Of a stretch of DNA of 5,741 nt, positions 1 through 5,741 are shown piece after piece; position 1 is the first letter of the stretch; the number at the start of each line of letters is the position of its first letter. The stretch covers positions 1 through 5,741 of the forward strand of contig CAKZOQ010000170.1 in assembly GCA_937136445.1 (NCBI GenBank), in the 5' to 3' direction. The position numbers were made by a program, and so were the translations under genes. Source of the stretch: an uncultured Gemmatimonadota bacterium (GTDB taxonomy: Bacteria; Gemmatimonadota; Gemmatimonadetes; Longimicrobiales; Gaopeijiaceae). Under the pieces are notes generated by a model. It was given only the letters and a program-made list of their open reading frames with translations. It did no database searches and was not told where the DNA came from.

Positions 1-2
1 GC

Positions 3-1388
3 ATGCCCCTCCACCTCCCCGACGATCTCATGGTCAGCGTGTCCGGCGTCCGCGGGCGGGTGGCGGACCCCCTCACGCCCGAGCTCATGGGCGGCATCGC
101 CGCCGCCTTCGGGGCCTTCCTCCAGGCGGAGGGCCATCGTGGCCCCATCCTGGTGGGGCGGGATTCCCGGACCTCGGGCCCCATGTTCGCGCGGGCCGTG
201 GTGGCAGGGCTCCAGTCGGTGGGGCGCGATGTGGTGGAGCTGGGGGTGGTGCCCACACCCACCCTCCTCCTGGCCGTCGGCCATCACGACGCCGGAGGCG
301 CCATCGGCGTCACCGCCAGCCACAACCCCGCCGAATGGAACGCCCTCAAGCTGGTCTCCAGCGAGGGGATGTTCCTGGACGCCGAGCTCTCCGGGCGCTT
401 CCAGGCCTACCTCGCAGCCGAGGATCCCCCCCGGGCGGGATGGGATGCCCTGGGCTCTGTGAGCCGGGACGCCACGAGCTGGTCGCGCCACCTCGAGGCC
501 ATCCTGGACCTGGACGCCCTCGACGTGGACGCCATCCGGGATCGGCGCTTCCGGGTGGCGCTGGACTGCGTCCACGGAGCCGGAGGCCCTCCGGTGAGCG
601 AGCTGCTCGACGAACTGGGATGCGAGGTCGAGGGCATGGGGCTGGAGCCCGACGGTCGGTTCCCCCGGGATCCAGAGCCCACCGCGGCGAACCTGGCGGG
701 CCTGAGCGAGCTGGTCCGGTCCACGGGCTCGGAGATCGGGCTGGCGGTGGACCCCGACGCCGATCGCCTCTCCCTGGTGGACGAGACGGGGAAGGCCATG
801 GGCGAGGACCTGACGCTCGCGCTGGCCGCCGCCGGCGTCCTGACCCGCACCCCGGGACCGGTGGTGACCAACCTCTCCACGAGCCAGGTGGTGGAGGACG
901 TGGCCGCCGCCTTCGACTGCCCGGTGGTACGCGCGCCGGTGGGTGAGGTGAATGTGGCCCGCCGCATGCAGGCCGAGGGAGCCGTGGTGGGAGGCGAGGG
1001 CAACGGAGGGGTCATCCTTCCCGCGCTGCAGCACACCCGCGATGCTCCTCTGGCCGTGGCCCTCATCCTGCAGCACTTGGCGGACGAGGGCGGAACGGCA
1101 TCTCAGGCGGCCTCCCGATGGCCCGCCTACGAGATCGTGAAGGAGAAGGTCCGCTTCCCCCGGGAGGAGCTGGACGCCGCCTACGCGGCGCTGGCGGCAG
1201 ACCTGGACGCCGGCTCCCTGGATCGGTCCGACGGGCTGCGGCTGGCCTGGCCGGACCGTTCGGTGTGGCTCCACGTCCGACCGTCGGGGACCGAGCCGGT
1301 GGTGCGCCTCATCGCCGAGGCCCGCACCGCCGAGGAAGCACGAGCGCTGGTGGACCGGGCCGGCGCCCTCCTGGAGGGCGTGGCATGA
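3..1388 (+). CDS. glmM: Phosphoglucosamine mutase (alpha-D-phosphohexomutase family)
   Basis: This cytoplasmic enzyme interconverts glucosamine-6-phosphate and glucosamine-1-phosphate, the step before UDP-GlcNAc synthesis. The 461-residue product has the full phosphohexomutase layout at usual length. An N-terminal active-site loop SVSGVRG lies at residues 12-18. The phosphoserine loop TASHNP is at 104-109, with Ser106 as the phosphorylated serine. The metal-binding DPDADR is at 250-255, the sugar-binding loop GEGNGG at 331-336 (Glu332), and the C-terminal phosphate-binding RPSGTEPVVR at 426-435. The first and fourth motifs differ from E. coli-type GlmM (roughly GTDGIRG and GEQSGH) and resemble archaeal and Bacteroidota mutases. 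Phosphomannomutase or phosphoglucomutase activity is therefore possible; the glucosamine assignment rests mainly on glmS lying next downstream. The ATG at 3 gives a sensible N-terminus, but only two bases precede it, so no ribosome-binding site can be seen and a start outside the window cannot be excluded. The gene ends in TGA at 1386-1388. Confidence 0.9.
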   Translation: MPLHLPDDLMVSVSGVRGRVADPLTPELMGGIAAAFGAFLQAEGHRGPILVGRDSRTSGPMFARAVVAGLQSVGRDVVELGVVPTPTLLLAVGHHDAGGAIGVTASHNPAEWNALKLVSSEGMFLDAELSGRFQAYLAAEDPPRAGWDALGSVSRDATSWSRHLEAILDLDALDVDAIRDRRFRVALDCVHGAGGPPVSELLDELGCEVEGMGLEPDGRFPRDPEPTAANLAGLSELVRSTGSEIGLAVDPDADRLSLVDETGKAMGEDLTLALAAAGVLTRTPGPVVTNLSTSQVVEDVAAAFDCPVVRAPVGEVNVARRMQAEGAVVGGEGNGGVILPALQHTRDAPLAVALILQHLADEGGTASQAASRWPAYEIVKEKVRFPREELDAAYAALAADLDAGSLDRSDGLRLAWPDRSVWLHVRPSGTEPVVRLIAEARTAEEARALVDRAGALLEGVA

Positions 1389-1453
1389 CCCCGTCGGTAG
1401 CGTACGAAGAACCCATGAGGACGAAAGGAGGCCCGCCGTGTGCGGCATCGTAG
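1373..1453 (+). other. Possible mini-ORF bridging glmM and glmS, with its own SD
   Basis: An ATG at 1385 overlaps the glmM stop as ATGA. It is preceded by GGAGGG at 1373-1378 with a 6-base spacer. It opens a 22-codon frame (starting MTPSVAYEEP) that ends at TAG 1451-1453, 13 bases past the glmS GTG. The frame covers the glmS Shine-Dalgarno, so translation here could couple to, or interfere with, glmS initiation. The peptide resembles nothing I recognise. A frame this short can arise by chance, and GGAGGG is common in glmM coding sequence at this GC content, so this is a candidate only. Confidence 0.18.
1424..1431 (+). promoter_or_regulatory. Strong Shine-Dalgarno for glmS
   Basis: AAAGGAGG sits six bases before the GTG at 1438. 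It is a near-perfect match to the anti-SD of 16S rRNA. It settles the GTG start, which is independently required because the next codon must be the catalytic cysteine. None of the other annotated genes has an SD of this quality directly upstream, suggesting glmS initiates independently while the later genes rely on coupling. Confidence 0.85.
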
Positions 1454-3285
1454 GCTACGTCGGTACCGAGGAAGCTTCACCCATCCTGCTGCAGGGTCTC
1501 AAGCGCCTGGAATACCGGGGCTACGACTCGGCGGGGGTGGCCCTGCTCAACGGAGGTCGGCGCCTGCACGTGGTGAAGCGGCCAGGCAAGATCGCCGCGC
1601 TGGAGGAGGCGGTGGAGGCCGAGATGCCCACCGGCACCTGCGGCATCGCCCATACCCGCTGGGCCACCCACGGCCCCCCGACCCAGGCCAACGCCCACCC
1701 CCACATCTCCGGGAGCGCCGAGACGCCGGACATCGCGCTGGTCCACAACGGGATCATCGAGAACGCCGATCTCCTCCGGACCCGCCTCCAGGAGAAGGGC
1801 TACACCTTCGAGTCCGAGACGGACACGGAGACGGTGGTCCACCTCATCGATTTCCTCTGGAAGGACGGCGACCCCCTGGAGGCGGCGGTAGCCGAGGCCC
1901 TCACCCATGTGGAGGGCGCCTACGGAATCGCCGTCATCTCCTCCCGGGATCCGCAAAAGATCGTCGTGGCTCGCCACGGGAGCCCCCTCCTCATCGGCAT
2001 CGGGAAGGACGGGAAGATGCTCGCCGGGTCGGACGCCGCCGCGGTCATCGCCCACACGCGGGACGTGGTCTACCTGAACGACGGGGACTACGCCGTCCTC
2101 ACCGCCGACGGGTACCGGACCTACCACCTGGAGGATGGCGAGGTGGATCGCTCCGTCCATCAGGTGACCTGGGACGCGGGGACCATCGAGAAGTCCGGCT
2201 ACCCCCACTACATGCTCAAGGAGATCTTCGAGCAGCCGTCGTCCCTCCGCGACGTGATGCGGGGACGGCTCCTGGAGGAGGAGGGGGACGCCCGCCTGGG
2301 CGGCATCGCGGCCAACGCCTTCGACCTGGGTCGGGTGCGTCGCGTCATCATCACCGCCTGCGGCACGAGCTGGCATGCCGGGCTGGTGGGGGAGTACCTC
2401 CTGGAGGAATATGCCCGCCTCCCGGTGGACGTGGAGTACGCCTCCGAGTTCCGCTACCGGAATCCGGTGCTGGAGGAAGGGACGCTCCTCCTGGCCATCA
2501 GCCAGTCCGGCGAGACCGCCGACACCCTGGCGGCGCTGAAGGAGGCCAAGCACCGAGGCGTCACCACCATGGGCATCGTGAACACGGTGGGCTCCACCAT
2601 CGCCCGCACCACGGACTTCGGCTGCTACCTCCACGCCGGCCCGGAGATCGGCGTGGCGTCCACCAAGGCCTTCACCAGCCAGATCGTCGCCCTGGCCCTC
2701 TTCACCCTGCACATGGGGCGGCGGAGCCACACCTCGGTCCTCCGGGGCCGGGAGATGGTCCAGGCTCTCCAGAAGCTTCCGGAGCAGGTGGAGGAGGTAC
2801 TGAAGCTCAACGACGAGATCAAGGAGCTGGCCGCCGAGTACGCCGACGCGCAGAACTTCCTCTATCTGGGCCGAGGCTTCCAGTTCCCGGTGGCGTTGGA
2901 GGGAGCGCTGAAGCTGAAGGAGGTGAGCTACATCCACGCCGAGGGATACCCGGCGGCGGAGATGAAGCACGGACCCATCGCCCTCATCGACGAGGACATG
3001 CCGGTGGTCTTCCTGGCGCCTCGGGATCCGGTCTTCGGCAAGGTGGTGAGCAACATCGAAGAGGTGAAGGCGCGTGGAGGACGGATCATCGCCGTGGTGA
3101 GCGACGACGCTCCGGAGCTCCAGGGGAAGGTGGATCACCTCATCCAGGTGCCCCAGACGCTGCCGGCCCTCCTCCCGGTCCTCACCACCATCCCCCTGCA
3201 GCTCCTGGCCTACCACGTGGCGGTCCTCCGGGGCTGCGACGTGGATCAGCCCCGCAATCTGGCCAAGTCCGTCACGGTGGAATGA
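1438..3285 (+). CDS. glmS: Glutamine--fructose-6-phosphate aminotransferase (isomerizing)
   Basis: The enzyme makes glucosamine-6-phosphate and glutamate from fructose-6-phosphate and glutamine, the committed step of amino-sugar synthesis in the cytoplasm. The 615-residue length is typical. After the initiator Met comes Cys2, which becomes the N-terminal nucleophile of the Ntn-type glutaminase domain (about 2-225). HTRWATHG (72-79), HNGIIEN (103-109) and SETDTE (126-131) are the glutamine-site motifs. Two SIS sugar-isomerase domains follow. The first (about 290-430) carries ACGTSWHA (307-314), SQSGET (355-360) and ASTKAFTSQ (407-415). The second (about 465-605) carries LKLKEVSYIHAEG and MKHGP. 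Glu495, His511 and Lys610 keep the exact spacing of E. coli Glu488, His504 and Lys603. The C-terminus DQPRNLAKSVTVE is canonical. All key residues are present, so it should be active. Its TGA shares four bases (ATGA, 3282-3285) with dtd. The 49-base upstream gap is too short for a glmS ribozyme. Confidence 0.98.
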   Translation: MCGIVGYVGTEEASPILLQGLKRLEYRGYDSAGVALLNGGRRLHVVKRPGKIAALEEAVEAEMPTGTCGIAHTRWATHGPPTQANAHPHISGSAETPDIALVHNGIIENADLLRTRLQEKGYTFESETDTETVVHLIDFLWKDGDPLEAAVAEALTHVEGAYGIAVISSRDPQKIVVARHGSPLLIGIGKDGKMLAGSDAAAVIAHTRDVVYLNDGDYAVLTADGYRTYHLEDGEVDRSVHQVTWDAGTIEKSGYPHYMLKEIFEQPSSLRDVMRGRLLEEEGDARLGGIAANAFDLGRVRRVIITACGTSWHAGLVGEYLLEEYARLPVDVEYASEFRYRNPVLEEGTLLLAISQSGETADTLAALKEAKHRGVTTMGIVNTVGSTIARTTDFGCYLHAGPEIGVASTKAFTSQIVALALFTLHMGRRSHTSVLRGREMVQALQKLPEQVEEVLKLNDEIKELAAEYADAQNFLYLGRGFQFPVALEGALKLKEVSYIHAEGYPAAEMKHGPIALIDEDMPVVFLAPRDPVFGKVVSNIEEVKARGGRIIAVVSDDAPELQGKVDHLIQVPQTLPALLPVLTTIPLQLLAYHVAVLRGCDVDQPRNLAKSVTVE

Positions 3286-3725
3286 GGGTCGTGCTCCAGC
3301 GCGTCTCCCGTGCGGCGGTCCGCGTCGACGGGGAGACCGTGGGCGAGATCGGGCGGGGACATCTGTTGCTGGTGGGGCTGGCCGAGGGAGACTCCCAGCA
3401 GGAGTTGGCCTGGATGGCCGACAAGGTGGTGGGCCTGCGCGTCTTCCCGGACGACGACGGCCACATGAACCTCGGTCTGGAGGAGGTGGAGGGCGACCTC
3501 CTGGTGGTGAGCCAGTTCACGCTCTACGGCGACACGCGGAAGGGGCGCCGTCCCAGCTTCGTGGACGCGGCGCCGCCGGAGGTGGCGGAACCCCTGTACG
3601 ACCGCTTCGTGGCGCTGCTGGAGGAGCGGGCGCCGGGGCGGGTGGCCACGGGCGCCTTCGGGGCCATGATGGAGGTGGAGCTGGTGAACGACGGCCCGGT
3701 GACGCTCCTCCTCGAGCGGCCGTGA
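3282..3725 (+). CDS. dtd: D-aminoacyl-tRNA deacylase
   Basis: Dtd hydrolyses D-aminoacyl-tRNAs (for example D-Tyr-tRNA), and in this family also Gly-tRNA(Ala), recycling tRNA and keeping D-amino acids out of proteins. It acts in the cytoplasm as a homodimer. The 147-residue product is close to the usual 145 and matches throughout. It has the N-terminus MRVVLQRVSRAAVRVDG, the conserved SQFTLYGD at 77-84 with RPSF at 90-93, and the C-terminal NDGPVT at 136-141. Gly138-Pro139 is the Gly-cisPro pair that rejects L-aminoacyl substrates. The ATG at 3282 overlaps the glmS stop and begins the protein exactly where the family begins. There is no usable SD (only GGTGG directly against the ATG), so initiation probably depends on coupling to glmS. 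The same frame happens to stay open for about 1.8 kb upstream inside glmS, but that part is unrelated to Dtd and is not coding. Confidence 0.96.
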   Translation: MRVVLQRVSRAAVRVDGETVGEIGRGHLLLVGLAEGDSQQELAWMADKVVGLRVFPDDDGHMNLGLEEVEGDLLVVSQFTLYGDTRKGRRPSFVDAAPPEVAEPLYDRFVALLEERAPGRVATGAFGAMMEVELVNDGPVTLLLERP

Positions 3726-4351
3726 CCTCCGGGCGGGTGCCGGAGCTGGTCCTGGCCTCCGCCTCTCCTCGCCGCGCCGACGTCCTCCGCCAGCTCGGGC
3801 TGGACTTCCGCATCCACCCCGCCGACGTGGACGAGTCCCGTCGGGAGGGCGAGGAGCCCTCGACCTACGTGGAGCGCCTGGCCCGGGAGAAGGCCCGGGC
3901 CGTCGTCGCCGACGGGTCCACCGAGAGCGGCGCCGTGGTGGTGGCCGGAGACACGGTGGTGGTGCACCGGGGCAGGGTCCTGCTCAAGCCCGACGACCCC
4001 GTCGACGCCGTGGCCATCCTGGAGGAGCTCTCCGGCGACACCCACGAGGTCCTCACCGGGGTCGCCGTGGCGCGAGGCGCGGAGCTGGAGAGCGGGGTGG
4101 CCCGGGCGGAGGTCCGCTTCAGCGACGTGGACCGCGCCACGTTGGAGGCCTACGTCGCCACGGGAGAATCCATGGACAAGGCCGGTGCCTACGGCATCCA
4201 GGGGCGGGGGGCGGCGTTGATCGCCGGAATCGGCGGCGACTACTATGTCGTCGTCGGCCAGCCGGTGACCCTCCTCCTCGAGCTTCTGGGTCGGCTGGGC
4301 GTACGCTACGACTTCTCGGCCTCCCTCGTCCTGGAGCCACCGCCATCATGA
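3722..4351 (+). CDS. maf: Maf family nucleoside triphosphate pyrophosphatase (YhdE-like dTTP/UTP type)
   Basis: Maf proteins cleave nucleoside triphosphates to the monophosphate and pyrophosphate. The YhdE branch prefers dTTP, UTP and modified pyrimidines and acts as a house-cleaning enzyme; some family members affect septum formation. The 209 residues show the N-terminal ASASPRR signature (12-18), Lys57 in REKA, catalytic Asp77 in AGDTVV, LKP (88-90), SGDTHEVLTGV (104-114) and DKAGAYGIQG (152-161, Gln160). The last motif is of the dTTP/UTP type rather than the m7GTP (YceF) type, so I favour YhdE-like specificity. The GTG at 3722 overlaps the dtd stop as GTGA. A second in-frame GTG at 3737 would give MPELVLASASPRR, equally natural for the family, so the first five residues are uncertain. 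Neither start has a good SD, suggesting coupling to dtd. The TGA at 4349-4351 overlaps the glpK ATG. Confidence 0.95.
   Translation: MTSGRVPELVLASASPRRADVLRQLGLDFRIHPADVDESRREGEEPSTYVERLAREKARAVVADGSTESGAVVVAGDTVVVHRGRVLLKPDDPVDAVAILEELSGDTHEVLTGVAVARGAELESGVARAEVRFSDVDRATLEAYVATGESMDKAGAYGIQGRGAALIAGIGGDYYVVVGQPVTLLLELLGRLGVRYDFSASLVLEPPPS
4332..4336 (+). promoter_or_regulatory. Weak candidate Shine-Dalgarno for glpK
   Basis: TGGAG lies 11 bases before the ATG at 4348, inside the last codons of maf. The spacing is longer than ideal and the match is short. With the ATGA overlap, translation of glpK is probably helped by ribosomes terminating on maf. Confidence 0.3.
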
Positions 4352-5741
4352 GCGTCCCCGCCATCCTCGCCCTGGATCAGGGCACCACCGGCAGCACCGC
4401 CCTCGTCGTCGCCCGGGACGGCCGCATCCTCGGCCGGGCCTATTCGGAGTTCAACCAGCACTTTCCCCGACCGGGCTGGGTGGAGCACGACGCAGAGGAG
4501 ATCTGGTCGGTGACCACCCGGGTGGCTCGCACCGCCCTGGACGCCGCCGTCCACGCCGACGTGCAGGGGGTGGGCATCACCAACCAGCGGGAGACGGTGG
4601 TCCTCTGGGATCGGGAGACGCTGGAGCCGGTGCATCGCGCCATCGTCTGGCAGGACCGGCGCACCGCGGAGCTCTGCCGAGCGCTCGAGGAGGCGGGGCA
4701 CGAGGCGGAGGTCCGGCGGCGCACCGGACTGGTGCTGGATCCCTACTTCAGCGGCACGAAGCTCCTCTGGATCCTGCGGAACCACACGGAGCTCCGGGAG
4801 CGGGCCGAGGCCGGCGAGCTCGCCGCCGGGACCATCGACACCTGGCTCCTGGCCCGCCTCACCGACGGCCGGGTCCACGCCACCGATCCCACCAACGCCT
4901 CCCGGACCCTCCTCTGGAATCTGGAGACGGCGGACTGGGACCCCTGGCTCCTGGAGCTTCTCGAGATTCCGGAGTCGCTGCTGCCGGAGGTGCGGCCCAG
5001 CGCCGGGGACTTCGGCACCACCTCCGGCGCCCACCTCGGGGTGGAGCTCCCGGTGGGTGGGGTGGCCGGGGACCAGCAGGCCGCCCTCTTCGGTCAGGGG
5101 TGCTGGAACGCCGGACTGGCCAAGAACACCTACGGGACTGGGGCCTTCCTGCTTCTCCACACCGGCGACGAGCCGGTGGCCTCGGAGCACGGGCTCCTCA
5201 CCACCGCCGCCTGCGACGCCGAAGGCGGCCTGGCCTACGCCCTGGAGGGGTCGGTCTTCGTGGCGGGCGCCGCCATCCAGTGGCTCCGGGACGGTCTGGG
5301 CATCCTGGAGAACGCCGGCGAATCCGAGGCGCTGGCCCGGGCTGTGGAGGACACCGACGGGGTCCACTTCGTCCCGGCCTTCGTGGGCCGGGGCGCTCCC
5401 CACTGGGAGCCGGATGCGCGGGGCACGGTGACGGGGCTCACCCGGGGGACCCGGCGAGCGCACCTGGTGCGGGCCGCGCTGGAGTCCATGGCCTTCCACT
5501 CGGCGGAGGTGCTGGGCGCCATGGAGGCAGACTCGGGCGTGGAGACCCGAGAGCTCCGGGTGGACGGCGGCGCGGCGCTGAACGACTGGCTCATGTCGTT
5601 CCAGGCCGACGTCCTCGGGATTTCCGTCCGCCGCCCGGCCCAGGTGGAGACCACCGCCATGGGTGCGGCGGCGCTGGCCGGGATCCGGCTGGGGGTCTGG
5701 CCCGACGCGCCCAGCTTCCTGGAGGCCCAACCGGACGGCCG
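4348..5741 (+). CDS. glpK: Glycerol kinase, 3' end beyond the window
   Basis: GlpK phosphorylates glycerol with ATP to sn-glycerol-3-phosphate, feeding glycolysis and phospholipid synthesis; it belongs to the FGGY kinase family. The frame from ATG 4348 stays open to the window end, giving 464 residues. The family is near 500, so roughly 35 are missing. The N-terminal phosphate loop is LDQGTTGST (9-17). Residues matching the E. coli glycerol site are all present: Arg81 and Glu82 (NQRET), Trp101 (IVWQDRRT), Tyr133 (DPYFSGTK), Asp242-Gln243 (AGDQQAALFGQ) and Phe267 (KNTYGTGAF). The C-terminal domain has FVGRGAPHWEPDARG, LTRGT and RVDGGAALNDWLM. These support glycerol over other FGGY substrates. 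Two sites differ from E. coli: Thr17 replaces an ADP-contacting Arg, and Glu233 stands where Arg236 binds fructose-1,6-bisphosphate, so inhibition by that sugar may be absent. The start overlaps the maf stop (ATGA). No glpF, glpD or regulator is visible. Confidence 0.95.
   Translation, partial: MSVPAILALDQGTTGSTALVVARDGRILGRAYSEFNQHFPRPGWVEHDAEEIWSVTTRVARTALDAAVHADVQGVGITNQRETVVLWDRETLEPVHRAIVWQDRRTAELCRALEEAGHEAEVRRRTGLVLDPYFSGTKLLWILRNHTELRERAEAGELAAGTIDTWLLARLTDGRVHATDPTNASRTLLWNLETADWDPWLLELLEIPESLLPEVRPSAGDFGTTSGAHLGVELPVGGVAGDQQAALFGQGCWNAGLAKNTYGTGAFLLLHTGDEPVASEHGLLTTAACDAEGGLAYALEGSVFVAGAAIQWLRDGLGILENAGESEALARAVEDTDGVHFVPAFVGRGAPHWEPDARGTVTGLTRGTRRAHLVRAALESMAFHSAEVLGAMEADSGVETRELRVDGGAALNDWLMSFQADVLGISVRRPAQVETTAMGAAALAGIRLGVWPDAPSFLEAQPDG

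Noticed and set aside
407..1066. Minus-strand open frame of 219 codons inside glmM
   Set aside because: Its Ser/Arg/Thr-rich, domainless product is typical of antisense reading of a GC-rich gene; glmM is intact on the other strand.
1389..1437. glmS ribozyme or other riboswitch upstream of glmS
   Set aside because: The gap is only 49 bases, far shorter than the glmS ribozyme, and no supporting stem structure is visible apart from a 6-base CGTACG palindrome.
1389..1437. Terminator or promoter between glmM and glmS
   Set aside because: There is no GC-rich hairpin followed by a T run and no convincing -35/-10 pair, so glmM and glmS are best treated as co-transcribed.
1477..3216. Long minus-strand open frame of 579 codons opposite glmS
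   Set aside because: It is a shadow of a GC-rich gene. The predicted protein is rich in Leu, Gly, His, Val and Arg with no recognisable family, while the plus strand encodes an intact, motif-complete GlmS.
1440..3725. A 761-codon plus-strand frame that could be read as a fusion ending in Dtd
   Set aside because: Only the last 147 codons resemble a protein family. The upstream part is an out-of-frame reading of glmS with Arg/Gly/Pro-rich low complexity. The real dtd start is ATG 3282.
4306..5730. Long minus-strand open frame of 474 codons opposite glpK
   Set aside because: The plus frame gives an unmistakable glycerol kinase. The antisense product is Gly/Pro/Arg/His-rich with no domain, as expected from third-position G/C bias.

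Overview
The window is an ordinary stretch of a very GC-rich bacterial chromosome, with G or C at most third codon positions. It holds five plus-strand housekeeping genes packed end to end: glmM, glmS, dtd, maf and a glpK cut off by the right edge. No mobile element, CRISPR array, RNA gene or foreign-looking segment was seen. The GC content and the archaeal/Bacteroidota-like active-site signatures of the GlmM protein (SVSGVRG and GEGNGG) would fit Gemmatimonadota or a neighbouring deep phylum. That placement is an inference from memory of family signatures, not a search.

Layout: positions 3-1388 encode a phosphohexomutase, best read as phosphoglucosamine mutase. A 49-base gap follows, carrying the only strong Shine-Dalgarno (AAAGGAGG) that directly precedes an annotated gene. 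Positions 1438-3285 encode glucosamine-6-phosphate synthase from a GTG start. The last four genes are then chained by 4-base stop/start overlaps: glmS/dtd (ATGA), dtd/maf (GTGA) and maf/glpK (ATGA). This suggests one polycistronic message with translational coupling. No terminator or internal promoter is evident, and no stretch longer than 49 bases lacks a gene.

How the genes work together: GlmS makes glucosamine-6-phosphate from fructose-6-phosphate and glutamine. GlmM isomerises it to glucosamine-1-phosphate, the precursor of UDP-GlcNAc for peptidoglycan and outer-envelope glycans. Dtd removes D-amino acids mischarged onto tRNA. Maf hydrolyses non-canonical or pyrimidine nucleoside triphosphates and in some bacteria is linked to septum formation. 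GlpK phosphorylates glycerol. The first two form a real pathway pair. Dtd and Maf are quality-control enzymes, and the link to GlpK is positional only.

I found no evidence of an undescribed system. The points most worth checking are a possible 22-codon mini-ORF bridging glmM and glmS, and two substitutions in GlpK at positions that in the E. coli enzyme contact nucleotide or the allosteric inhibitor fructose-1,6-bisphosphate.
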